Shown one piece after another: positions 7,148-14,590 of a DNA stretch of 64,000 bases. The first letter of the stretch is position 1. Each line of letters opens with the position of its first letter. The notes below the pieces were generated by a model, which did not search any database, had not been told where the DNA came from, and saw only the letters and a program-made list of their open reading frames with translations. Location of the stretch: NCBI GenBank assembly GCA_947447265.1, contig CANFKC010000018.1, positions 1 through 64,000 on the forward strand, in the 5' to 3' direction. Source of the DNA: Chitinophagaceae bacterium (GTDB lineage: Bacteria; Bacteroidota; Bacteroidia; Chitinophagales; Chitinophagaceae). The position numbers and the translations under genes were made by a program.

Positions 7148-7996
7148 ATGCTTAACGATGCAATAGCCGAATTCTTAAACAATGAGCACAAAGATGTTTG
7201 GGCTCTTATAGCTGCCAATAATGTAGAAGCACTGTTAGAAGTAATACAGCCGGTGGAAGAGGCGCCGCGCTTTATGGATAAACTATTGCGCAAGAAAAAG
7301 GTGTACCAGCCTCAAGGCGAACTTTACATTATTCTTTCAGAGCTTTTTAATACGGGTCAAAGCCCTACGTTGGAAAGTGAGTTGTTTAAATTAGATGATT
7401 CAAAAAAGGTGGGTTTATTTACCGACCTCACAAGGCTGCTATTTGCGCTGGAAGCCAACGGAAAGCGCGATGAGGTAAAAAGTGTTGTTGCGGTCAGGCT
7501 ATGGAATGCTACGGGGGATATCGCCGGTGAAATACAGGAGAAAGCAAATGGCTACCCGTTAAACCCTATTAGCGGGGCAGTTTGGTTTGCCGGCAGCGCA
7601 ATGCGCAATGCCCTGCACTTTCTTTCTTTTTATTGCGAAAAAAATAATAGACAGGATGTGCAGCTTTGGATAGAGCGCAACCGCACGCGCACAACATTAA
7701 GCATTATGGCTCACTACAAGGCAATAGTTGGGCCTGATATGATTAGGGTCGCGGAATTGCAGGAAAAAATGGAGCTGCCGGACGATGCCGTAGCCAACTA
7801 CGAAGCCGTAATAGCCGATTTTAAAGATGAAATCGCGTACATTATTGAAGATAAGGAAGCCGGCCAGCCACCTGTGGATGAAGAAATAGTGATCTTAACG
7901 TCACTGCTGAAATCATACAAGGGCGTAAATAGAATACGGCATACCGATAAGTATGCTGAAGAGATGCAAGTCATACAAGCGTTGTTAAAGGGCTAG
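7148..7996 (+). CDS. Unrecognised 282-residue helical protein
   Basis: Predicted almost wholly alpha-helical and soluble, with repeated helix-turn-helix spacing (L-A-N-Y-E-A-V-I-A-D-F-like segments near residue 215) suggestive of TPR-like or HEAT-like repeats. No signal peptide, Cys cluster or catalytic motif seen. Family not recognised. Its upstream region is repeat copy 5. Confidence 0.6.
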   Translation: MLNDAIAEFLNNEHKDVWALIAANNVEALLEVIQPVEEAPRFMDKLLRKKKVYQPQGELYIILSELFNTGQSPTLESELFKLDDSKKVGLFTDLTRLLFALEANGKRDEVKSVVAVRLWNATGDIAGEIQEKANGYPLNPISGAVWFAGSAMRNALHFLSFYCEKNNRQDVQLWIERNRTRTTLSIMAHYKAIVGPDMIRVAELQEKMELPDDAVANYEAVIADFKDEIAYIIEDKEAGQPPVDEEIVILTSLLKSYKGVNRIRHTDKYAEEMQVIQALLKG

Positions 7997-8342
7997 ATTT
8001 TAAGTGGTGTTTTTAACTTTTCAAAAATCAACTACAGCAAGAGTAAATGTGGTTGTGTGCGCTGGATTTTAATTTACTAGAAGAGAAAAAACATACGCCA
8101 TAACGGTCCGCGACTAGCAGGCAGTTTTCGTTTTGCGTATGCGTGAAGAAGTTTATCCTACGAGTATTTGTTTTGTACAAAGTTTCCCGCGATTTTCAAT
8201 ATGGGCAAAGTGGTTGCTAAAAATTGATTTTGAAAATCAATGAATTACCGCGGCAATTTCAAAAATAGACATGCCTGCCTGGCTTGCTGGTGCCAAATAA
8301 ACAAGAGCACTGACTTTTTATATCCGTAGGCTTTCAGAGGAT
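7997..8342. other. Intergenic region without a gene
   Basis: 346 bases with no convincing coding frame. One perfect inverted repeat is visible, ATTGATTTT-g-AAAATCAAT at 8223-8241, which could be an operator or weak terminator. Confidence 0.4.
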
Positions 8343-8783
8343 ATGTACTACCATCCTTTGTTAATAAACGGTATCTTTAGTTACAACTATCGCAATTCGT
8401 TTATGTGGAGCCACTTCTATTTGTATTACGCCATCAGGACAGACGCGAACTACGCAAAGGTCTTTCCATTGGAAAGCATTGTTAAGATACTTGAGGATAC
8501 CGGTGTTTTAAAGAAAAAGCACTTACTGAGTTATGAGAATACCGCTACTTTCCCATGGATGAATCTTACGATTGCGCTGAGCCGTGACGGAGGCTTTGCG
8601 GTAGATAATGATACCTGGCTCACACATGCCAACCTTATATCGGTGCTTTGTAGTAGAGGCGATGATGAAAAGAAATACCTGGAAGTACTAATGCAAATAG
8701 CCACCCTCTTACAATGGCAACTTATTGATGAAAATGAGGATGAAGACATCGTTCTTTACACGCCCCAGGTCGGTATTAATTGA
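8343..8783 (+). CDS. Unrecognised 146-residue protein
   Basis: Soluble mixed alpha/beta protein with an aromatic N-terminus (M-Y-Y-H-P-L-L-I-N-G-I-F-S-Y-N-Y-R-N-S-F) and an acidic C-terminus (D-E-N-E-D-E-D-I-V). No signal peptide, membrane segment or known motif. Followed by a small terminator-like hairpin at 8794-8811. Confidence 0.55.
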   Translation: MYYHPLLINGIFSYNYRNSFMWSHFYLYYAIRTDANYAKVFPLESIVKILEDTGVLKKKHLLSYENTATFPWMNLTIALSRDGGFAVDNDTWLTHANLISVLCSRGDDEKKYLEVLMQIATLLQWQLIDENEDEDIVLYTPQVGIN

Positions 8784-8793
8784 GAATTATGAT

Positions 8794-8811
8794 AGCGAGC
8801 ATCGGCTTGCT
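8794..8811 (+). terminator. Small terminator-like hairpin
   Basis: AGCGAGC-atcg-GCTTGCT (one G-U pair) followed by TTTT, 11 bases after the stop of the 8343-8783 gene. Confidence 0.55.
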
Positions 8812-8867
8812 TTTTAGGGGACTGTCCATTTGGCTACCGGGATTAACAAAACTTTTTTACATGTTTA

Positions 8868-8918
8868 TTTGGTAAAACTAGAAATATAGTTTTATCTTTG
8901 AACTAGAAATATAGTTTT
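8868..8918 (+). promoter_or_regulatory. Promoter with two operator dyads for the BlaI-type repressor
   Basis: A Bacteroidota promoter is readable: TTTGG at 8868-8872, 20 bases, then TATCTTTG at 8893-8900. The spacer is filled by the dyad AAAACTA-gaaata-TAGTTTT (8874-8893), and the same 17-base core AACTAGAAATATAGTTT recurs 25 bases later (8901-8917), over the expected transcript start and up to the ATG at 8921. Two identical dyads, one between the promoter boxes and one on the start site, is the layout expected for autorepression by the BlaI/MecI dimer encoded immediately downstream. Confidence 0.8.
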
Positions 8919-8920
8919 AG

Positions 8921-9277
8921 ATGAAATCGCTAACAAGAGCAGAGGAACAGGTAATGAAGGTTTTGTGGCAGCTGGGTAGTGGTTTGCTTATGGAAGTAGT
9001 AGAAGCAATGCCGCAACCACAACCACACAAAAACACAGTAGCCACTATTTTGAAAACGTTGGTTGATAAAGAATTTGTGCGTGTCGAGCAATTGGGCCGT
9101 ATTCACCGATACCACCCGGAAGTGACCAAAGAAGACTATTCGCGCTCATCGCTTACCAATGTTGCCAAGGGTTATTTTGAAGGGTCGTTCAGCAATGTAG
9201 TTTCTTTTCTGGTAGATGAGAAGAAGCTATCTGTTGAAGACCTGGAGTTATTATTAAAGCAATTGAAGAAAAAATAA
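8921..9277 (+). CDS. BlaI/MecI/CopY-family transcriptional repressor
   Basis: 118 residues of the Penicillinase_R family: a winged-helix domain (L-T-R-A-E-E-Q-V-M-K-V-L-W at residues 4-16; K-N-T-V-A-T-I-L-K-T-L-V-D-K-E-F-V as recognition helix and turn, about 37-53; R-I-H-R-Y-H-P as wing) and a C-terminal dimerisation helix ending in Lys-rich sequence. Family members bind palindromic operators as dimers and are inactivated by proteolysis triggered by an M56 membrane protease. Such a protease is encoded 11 bases downstream. Two dyads in its own promoter support autorepression. The leader is short (about 15 bases) with no evident Shine-Dalgarno sequence. Confidence 0.92.
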   Translation: MKSLTRAEEQVMKVLWQLGSGLLMEVVEAMPQPQPHKNTVATILKTLVDKEFVRVEQLGRIHRYHPEVTKEDYSRSSLTNVAKGYFEGSFSNVVSFLVDEKKLSVEDLELLLKQLKKK

Positions 9278-9288
9278 AACGAACAGTT

Positions 9289-10929
9289 ATGGAAACATTA
9301 AGTCTGTTTTTATGGAAAAGTATTGTGGTTAGCGGCTTGCTCACTACCTGGTATATGGTAGCGCTACGTGGCAAGCGGTTGCACCAGTACAACAGGGTTT
9401 TCCTGCTCACAACATTGTTTGCGAGTTTAACCATACCGTTTTTAAATTTCCAGCTGTTCAGTGTGCCGCGCATTGTAGCCAATGGCATGGCACCAGTAGC
9501 TTTGCTGGTAGGCGCTACAGGCGACGCAGCCAATAGTACGGCGGCAACTCCTGTGCCCGCGGAAACCCCTGTTAACTGGTTACTTATAGCGGGCATTGCA
9601 GCAGTAACTGTGAGCATTACTTTGCTGTTTATACTTTTTACGAGGGTTATAAAAGTGCGGATGATGTGCAGCAAGTATCCCGTTACTCAAAAGAACGGAG
9701 TGAACTTACTGCTCACTGACTCGCCAAGTGCTCCCTTTACGTTTTTAAAATACCTATTCTGGAACAAGTCAATACCCCTGGATGGTGAAGTAGGCCAGCT
9801 CATTTTTAAACACGAACTCGCACACATTGAGCAAGGCCATACTTACGATAAACTGGTAAGTCAGGTACTCACCTGCATATTCTGGTTCAACCCTTTTTAC
9901 TGGCTCATTCAGAAAGAGCTGAATATAGTACACGAGTTTATAGCCGATGAAAAGGCAGTTGATAACAGAGATACGGAAGCTTTTGCTATGATGCTATTAC
10001 AATCGTTCAATAATGGTAGCTACCTGGTGCCTGAACATCACTTTTTTTCCTCTACTATAAAACGCAGGCTCACTATGTTACAAAATGCAGCAATGCCGAG
10101 GTATGCAAAGCTCAGGCAATTTATGGCGGTGCCGCTGATTGCAATGGCGATACTGGTGTTTTCCTTTACTGCACATACAGGACTGGCTGGTAACATTACC
10201 GCTGCCAAGAAGAAGATAGTGCTGGTATTAGATGCAGCACATGGTGGAAAGGACAGAGGTGCAGCAACCGACAACCTTGCAGAAAAAGATATTTGCCTGC
10301 AGGTTACAAAACGGTTACAAGAACTTGCGCCAGCTTACAATATTGAAGTGCACCTTACCCGTGATAATGATAACTATGTTACACTTGCCGATCGTGTTGC
10401 AATGACGGAAAAAATACACCCTGATGTGCAACTATCGCTGCATGTAAATAATTCACCAGGTACCGATAAAGCCAAAGGCGATTTCGATATCTATGTGTCA
10501 AGTCAGAATGCTAATGCACAAAAAAGCAGCGCATATAGTAATGCAATTTTTCAGGCAATGGTGCAAGACGGGATAATTCCGGGGCTCGAAGCCAAGGGCT
10601 GCAGCCACGACCAAGCAAGGATGTGCAGCAATTGCGCAAAGCAAGCTATGGTAATGCCTACTACTAAAGAACTATTGTATATGTTGAAGCAAGTGAAAAC
10701 CCCTGCATTGATGATGGAATTAGGTGATATCCACAATGAAGCGGCAATGAAAAAGCTCACTGATGCTAACAGGCAGGATGTATTGTGCAATGCTATTTTA
10801 AAGGGCATTGTGGAAGGTGCGGCAGCAAAGCCAGCCGCTCCAGCGACCACCAAGCCGGGAGGCTGTTCTGATGCAAATACTCCGCCTGTGCCCGGAGTGC
10901 CTGATTTTAAATCAAATTCAATCAAATAG
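9289..10929 (+). CDS. BlaR1-like M56 membrane protease fused to an Amidase_3 sensor domain
   Basis: 546 residues. Membrane helices near residues 5-22, 35-55 and 100-122; gluzincin motif H-E-L-A-H at 175-179 with the downstream H-E-F-I-A-D-E at 215; fourth helix about 280-298. This is the BlaR1/MecR1 order. The periplasmic part after helix 4 is not a penicillin-binding domain but an N-acetylmuramoyl-L-alanine amidase (Amidase_3): V-L-D-A-A-H-G-G (His318), Glu332 in L-A-E-K-D, S-L-H-V-N-N (His385) and M-M-E-L-G-D (Glu477), i.e. the three zinc ligands and the catalytic Glu. It has a Cys-rich insertion (C438, C446, C449) and a Pro/Ala-rich tail. Encoded 11 bases after the BlaI-type repressor, so probably it cleaves that repressor when muropeptides or wall damage are sensed. 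An active periplasmic amidase is an alternative or additional role. Confidence 0.88.
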   Translation: METLSLFLWKSIVVSGLLTTWYMVALRGKRLHQYNRVFLLTTLFASLTIPFLNFQLFSVPRIVANGMAPVALLVGATGDAANSTAATPVPAETPVNWLLIAGIAAVTVSITLLFILFTRVIKVRMMCSKYPVTQKNGVNLLLTDSPSAPFTFLKYLFWNKSIPLDGEVGQLIFKHELAHIEQGHTYDKLVSQVLTCIFWFNPFYWLIQKELNIVHEFIADEKAVDNRDTEAFAMMLLQSFNNGSYLVPEHHFFSSTIKRRLTMLQNAAMPRYAKLRQFMAVPLIAMAILVFSFTAHTGLAGNITAAKKKIVLVLDAAHGGKDRGAATDNLAEKDICLQVTKRLQELAPAYNIEVHLTRDNDNYVTLADRVAMTEKIHPDVQLSLHVNNSPGTDKAKGDFDIYVSSQNANAQKSSAYSNAIFQAMVQDGIIPGLEAKGCSHDQARMCSNCAKQAMVMPTTKELLYMLKQVKTPALMMELGDIHNEAAMKKLTDANRQDVLCNAILKGIVEGAAAKPAAPATTKPGGCSDANTPPVPGVPDFKSNSIK

Positions 10930-11054
10930 CCGCTGCGAAGCGACCAGGTTATATACTACTGCTGCCTGTATAACAATCCGAGCCACGCGCTTCTGGTACT
11001 GAACAATATTTTATCACTGATTTCTTTTCCCGGTTACTTTTTAAACTCATAAGT

Positions 11055-12416
11055 ATGAAAACGATCATTTCTTTCATGGCTGCGGCCGTGCTGCTGATGG
11101 CATGCCCTGTACAATCAAAAACAAGCACTTCAGAACTCCAGAAAATAAAAGCAAGAAGGGTGATCACCGACTATGGCTTTCGTGTTGGTTATATTTCCAG
11201 TGGTGTGCAGGATAGGGCCGGAAATACCTGGTTTGCCAGTACGCTGCAGGGCGTGTACCGTTACGATGGTAAAAAGTTTACTAACTACACCGTAAAAGAC
11301 GGTTTGAGCAGCGATTGCGCAACTGCAGTAACAGAAGATAAGAATGGAACTATCTGGGTTGCTACTGAAAATGGGGCGTGTATTTTTAACGGTAGTTCAT
11401 TCACGGCAGTTTCAGTGCCTGCTGCTGATGGAAGCAATTTCTTACCAGCTTTTACAACCAAGGGGGAGAAATTAAAACGATCAAATGCCGTTAGCTTCAG
11501 CAAACAAACCAGTAACGGCGATACATGGTATTGGTCAGGATTCAATATTTACCGGTATAACGGTAAGTCGCTTGTATACGCTTTACCGGGTGTTTCCAGT
11601 TTGCTGAGGAGCAAGGGCAAGCGCGTTGATACCACCTATGAGAACCCAAATATCTGGGAAATATTTGAAGATAAGAAGGGTAATATCTGGCTGACTACAG
11701 GCTCATGCTGCTGTTTGAATTGCACTTTCAAAGTAGATGCAAAAAGTATGGCTAATCCCTGTGTAAGCGGCAATTGCAAACACGATATGCACAATCCTCA
11801 GCAAGCCGCTTTGCACGAGCGGGAGCTGGCTACTGCAATCACAGAGGTTACTACAAAAGACGGTAACCGCGGCATTGCCTTCAGTTCCATACTCGAAGAT
11901 AAAAGTGGAGAAATATGGATAGGTACCTGGGACAGTGGCGTTTACAAATATGACGGCCGAAACTTTACACATTTTAAAGGCAAGAACGGGCTCGACCACA
12001 GCCTGGTTGGCGTTATGTACGAAGACAGGACTGGGAATATATGGTTTGGCACTGGCGCAAAGAACGGAAACATATACCAGGGGAGTGGTGCGTTCCGATA
12101 CGATGGTAAATCACTCACCCAGTATACCAGAAAAGATGGGTTGCTGAACAAGGGTGAATTTCAGAATAATGATGTTACTTGTATTGCTGAAGATAAAAAT
12201 GGCAGGGTATGGATATGCGGAGATGGCGGCGCATCTTATTATGACGGTAAGGGCTTCACGAGTTTTGGAATGAAAGAAGGTTTAAGTAAGGAGCGTGTTT
12301 CCGCAATTGTCCCTGACCACAACGGCAACATTTGGTTTACTACTGAAGATATGGGTGTTTTCCGTTATGATGGGAAAGGGTTTACCGGTTTTACTGAAAA
12401 GAAAATACAAGACTAA
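11055..12416 (+). CDS. Lipoprotein with two-component-regulator (Reg_prop) propeller repeats
   Basis: 453 residues. A lipobox (L-L-M-A-C, Cys17) marks a lipoprotein. The rest is Reg_prop repeats of the form G-x-x-W-F-A-S/T ... G-V-Y-R-Y-D-G-K-x-F-T-x-Y-T-x-K-D-G-L, at least six times, forming a beta-propeller. In hybrid sensor kinases such propellers are the periplasmic sensing part; here there is no kinase or membrane helix, so it stands alone. Unusual: a Cys-rich insertion (S-C-C-C-L-N-C at 217-223, then two further Cys and a His), capable of binding metal or forming disulphides. The cytochrome gene follows after 15 bases, so the two are probably co-transcribed. Confidence 0.85.
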   Translation: MKTIISFMAAAVLLMACPVQSKTSTSELQKIKARRVITDYGFRVGYISSGVQDRAGNTWFASTLQGVYRYDGKKFTNYTVKDGLSSDCATAVTEDKNGTIWVATENGACIFNGSSFTAVSVPAADGSNFLPAFTTKGEKLKRSNAVSFSKQTSNGDTWYWSGFNIYRYNGKSLVYALPGVSSLLRSKGKRVDTTYENPNIWEIFEDKKGNIWLTTGSCCCLNCTFKVDAKSMANPCVSGNCKHDMHNPQQAALHERELATAITEVTTKDGNRGIAFSSILEDKSGEIWIGTWDSGVYKYDGRNFTHFKGKNGLDHSLVGVMYEDRTGNIWFGTGAKNGNIYQGSGAFRYDGKSLTQYTRKDGLLNKGEFQNNDVTCIAEDKNGRVWICGDGGASYYDGKGFTSFGMKEGLSKERVSAIVPDHNGNIWFTTEDMGVFRYDGKGFTGFTEKKIQD

Positions 12417-12431
12417 CAAAACCCGCAAACC

Positions 12432-12845
12432 ATGAAACTCTTGAAAACATCGTACGTATGTATTGCTATATTGACGTTTACAGCATGCCACACGCTTAAA
12501 AGAAATACCCAGCCAGTTGCTGCAAAGGCCGAGACAAAAGCCTTTCCCATTACACCAGCACCTCGTGTAAAACCAGCTAATGGTGTATACGAGCCGGGCG
12601 CTGAAGAACATACTGCTATACAGCTTACCAATAAAGACGTTACGTCCGCTACACTTGCAGCAGGGTATAAAGTATATACCGGCCAGTGCACTAATTGCCA
12701 TGGCACAAAGAGTATCTATAACTTTACAGAGCAGGCATGGCCTTGGATAATAGAAGAGATGGCACCGGGTGCGAAAATTACACCTGCCCAGCAAGACGCT
12801 GTACTGAAATATGTTTTGGCTATTAAAGCTACCCAACCGAAATAG
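12432..12845 (+). CDS. c-type cytochrome lipoprotein
   Basis: 137 residues. Lipobox L-T-F-T-A-C near residue 19; a Pro-rich linker; then one haem-binding motif C-T-N-C-H (residues 86-90) in G-Q-C-T-N-C-H-G-T-K, followed by a Met-containing helix (I-I-E-E-M-A-P-G-A) whose Met can be the sixth haem ligand, and a final helix A-V-L-K-Y-V-L-A-I-K. A small periplasmic, membrane-anchored electron carrier. It lies 15 bases after the propeller lipoprotein gene, suggesting a redox partner or sensor role; which electron donor it serves cannot be read from the sequence. Confidence 0.85.
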   Translation: MKLLKTSYVCIAILTFTACHTLKRNTQPVAAKAETKAFPITPAPRVKPANGVYEPGAEEHTAIQLTNKDVTSATLAAGYKVYTGQCTNCHGTKSIYNFTEQAWPWIIEEMAPGAKITPAQQDAVLKYVLAIKATQPK

Positions 12846-12945
12846 TTAATTGCGCCATAATTTCACGCCAACCAGAGACGCGAATAATCCTTAAAACCGA
12901 AATTGTATATGCGCCTGTTAACGCCGCTAATTGTGGTTATTTTCA

Positions 12946-12953
12946 TAAATTTG
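12946..12953 (+). promoter_or_regulatory. TAnnTTTG -7 element for the TPR gene
   Basis: TAAATTTG, 20 bases before the ATG at 12974. No good -33 TTTG partner is seen. AAGGAAA follows it and could act as a weak ribosome-binding site. Confidence 0.5.
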
Positions 12954-12973
12954 AAGGAAAAGTCACCAGCATA

Positions 12974-13774
12974 ATGCGTATTGTTCTTGTATTGTTTGTT
13001 CTTTTTTTTAGTCTGTCCGCAACCGGGCAAGGTAACCCGCGGGTTGATTCTGTGCTTCGCGAAATAAAAGACATGAAGGTTGATACCGCTAAAGTGAACA
13101 TGTACCGTTTACTTTTTTATGATTTCCAGGGTGATTGTAATGTGCTCTTTTATCCCGGGGAAGATGTGGATGAAAAGATGAAATATATTGACTCGATATT
13201 AGTGATATCGCAGCGGCTTAATTCCCGATATGGCATAGCGACGGCTTACAATTGCAAGGGGCTTGTTTATCTTAATCAGCAGCCTGGGCACTACAAAAAG
13301 GCACTGGATAACTTTACCCTCGCAAGGGATATTTTTGCAGTGACGGGAAACAGGAGCAGCTCCGCCGGGGTATTATGCAATATCGGCACTGTTTATCAGG
13401 CGCAATTTAAATCTGATGCCGCAATGTCGGTATTAAGCATCGCAAAGAAGATACAAGAGGAAATGCACGATTCCCTGGCGCTTGGGGCAACGTTATTCGA
13501 TATTGGGAAAGTTTATTTGGGATGGCGCGACTACGACAAGGCAATGGATAATTTTTTAATGGCAAAAACTATTTTTGAAATAAAGCGCGAACAACGATCA
13601 CTTGCGTTGACCTATTCAAATTTAGGTTGGACGTTTGCACGGCAAAAAAGATATAGTGACGCCCTTGCCGCTGCTAACAAGGGCTTAGGTATAGCTACAC
13701 AAACAGGGTGGACCCCGGCTATAAGAGATGCAAATGAGTGTTTAAAATACGTTGCTAAACATAGTTCTCCTTAA
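12974..13774 (+). CDS. Secreted tetratricopeptide-repeat protein
   Basis: 266 residues. Signal peptide ends near L-S-A-T-G-Q (residue 19). At least four TPR units follow, e.g. A-T-A-Y-N-C-K-G-L-V-Y...H-Y-K-K-A-L-D-N-F-T-L-A and A-L-T-Y-S-N-L-G-W-T-F-A-R-Q-K-R-Y-S-D-A-L-A-A-A. In Bacteroidota such TPR arrays often form the periplasmic part of hybrid sensor kinases or SARP-like regulators; here the protein ends after the TPRs, so it is a stand-alone periplasmic scaffold or an isolated sensor part. Confidence 0.75.
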   Translation: MRIVLVLFVLFFSLSATGQGNPRVDSVLREIKDMKVDTAKVNMYRLLFYDFQGDCNVLFYPGEDVDEKMKYIDSILVISQRLNSRYGIATAYNCKGLVYLNQQPGHYKKALDNFTLARDIFAVTGNRSSSAGVLCNIGTVYQAQFKSDAAMSVLSIAKKIQEEMHDSLALGATLFDIGKVYLGWRDYDKAMDNFLMAKTIFEIKREQRSLALTYSNLGWTFARQKRYSDALAAANKGLGIATQTGWTPAIRDANECLKYVAKHSSP

Positions 13775-13802
13775 TAATCACAAGGCTCATTTTCAGAGTT
13801 AT

Positions 13803-14267
13803 TTATAATGTTTCAAACCATGCCTTTTGTGGCCGAGACGTAGGGTACTCATGCGGGGCCCTGTATGCTTTTCGCTCCGCTGTAAGATGCCACCACTGCT
13901 TTGTTACGTCCCCGGTATTGGCAAAATGTACTACCAGCCGGCACTGGTCTTCTACGCAAGGGTCTATCCAATAACCCATTTTTTGCTCCAGTTGGTCTAT
14001 TAATTCCACACCTGTTTTATGCTTTAATTCATCAAGTGCATAATAGCCCATTGCAATGAGATCTTCCGCAAATCTTGCGCCTATTGATGGCACGGACTGA
14101 AATTGGTAGCTAGCAAATATTTCCTTAGCTCGTTGCTCAGTTGTTGAAAGGATATGCTGTAACTCGCCTACCGGGTGGTTAACAATATCTTTCAGTGCTA
14201 TGCGGCTTTTTCTTAACTGCGCTTTTTCCGCGGCTGTTAGGGCGTACCTGTTACTTTTCTTGCTCAT
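13803..14267 (-). CDS. Cdd1/pathogenicity-locus family helix-hairpin-helix protein
   Basis: About 154 residues (start chosen at M-S-K-K-S-N; an ATG eight codons upstream, 14291, is also possible). Features of the Cdd1 family (PF11731): Y-Q-F-Q-S-V-P-S-I-G-A-R-F-A-E-D-L-I-A-M-G-Y, a helix-hairpin-helix like those that bind DNA non-specifically; then Y-W-I-D-P-C-V-E-D-Q-C-R, V-H-F-A and the C-terminal W-W-H-L-T and H-E-Y-P-T-S-R-P. The role of the family is unproven. Convergent with the preceding TPR gene (28 bases apart). Confidence 0.75.
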   Translation of the reverse strand: MSKKSNRYALTAAEKAQLRKSRIALKDIVNHPVGELQHILSTTEQRAKEIFASYQFQSVPSIGARFAEDLIAMGYYALDELKHKTGVELIDQLEQKMGYWIDPCVEDQCRLVVHFANTGDVTKQWWHLTAERKAYRAPHEYPTSRPQKAWFETL

Positions 14268-14379
14268 TTTTATTTGTTTTTCTAGCCGCATTGCTATATC
14301 GGTAGCCAGGAAAGATACGCTTCACCCATAAGTAGCATAACCAGTTCGCATACACCCGGCGGGCAATTCCACAATGCAA

Positions 14380-14422
14380 AACCAATTGTTTGTAAATTGG
14401 TTGATGCTCAAATTTAGAGCAT
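14380..14422. repeat. Two adjacent perfect hairpins in a gene-free gap
   Basis: AACCAAT...ATTGGTT (14380-14402) followed at once by ATGCTC-aaattta-GAGCAT (14404-14422), in the 300-base gap between divergent genes. They may be operators or part of a leader RNA of the 14591 gene. The rest of the gap shows nothing else. Confidence 0.35.
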
Positions 14423-14590
14423 AAAGACCATCGAGGTGCGTTAGCACTGCTAAAAATCAGGCAATGCAGGAAGGTTCTTTACAAGGATGTGGCAAATCTA
14501 TTAACTGGACATTAATACCCATGCAGCCAGGTAAACGTCATTATTTTTATTCCCGCTCACTAGTTAATTTTATAGCTTAACGCCTTTGCC

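Noticed and set aside
9289-10929. Classical beta-lactam sensor BlaR1
   Set aside because: No penicillin-binding S-x-x-K/S-x-N/K-T-G motifs after the fourth helix; the domain there is Amidase_3.
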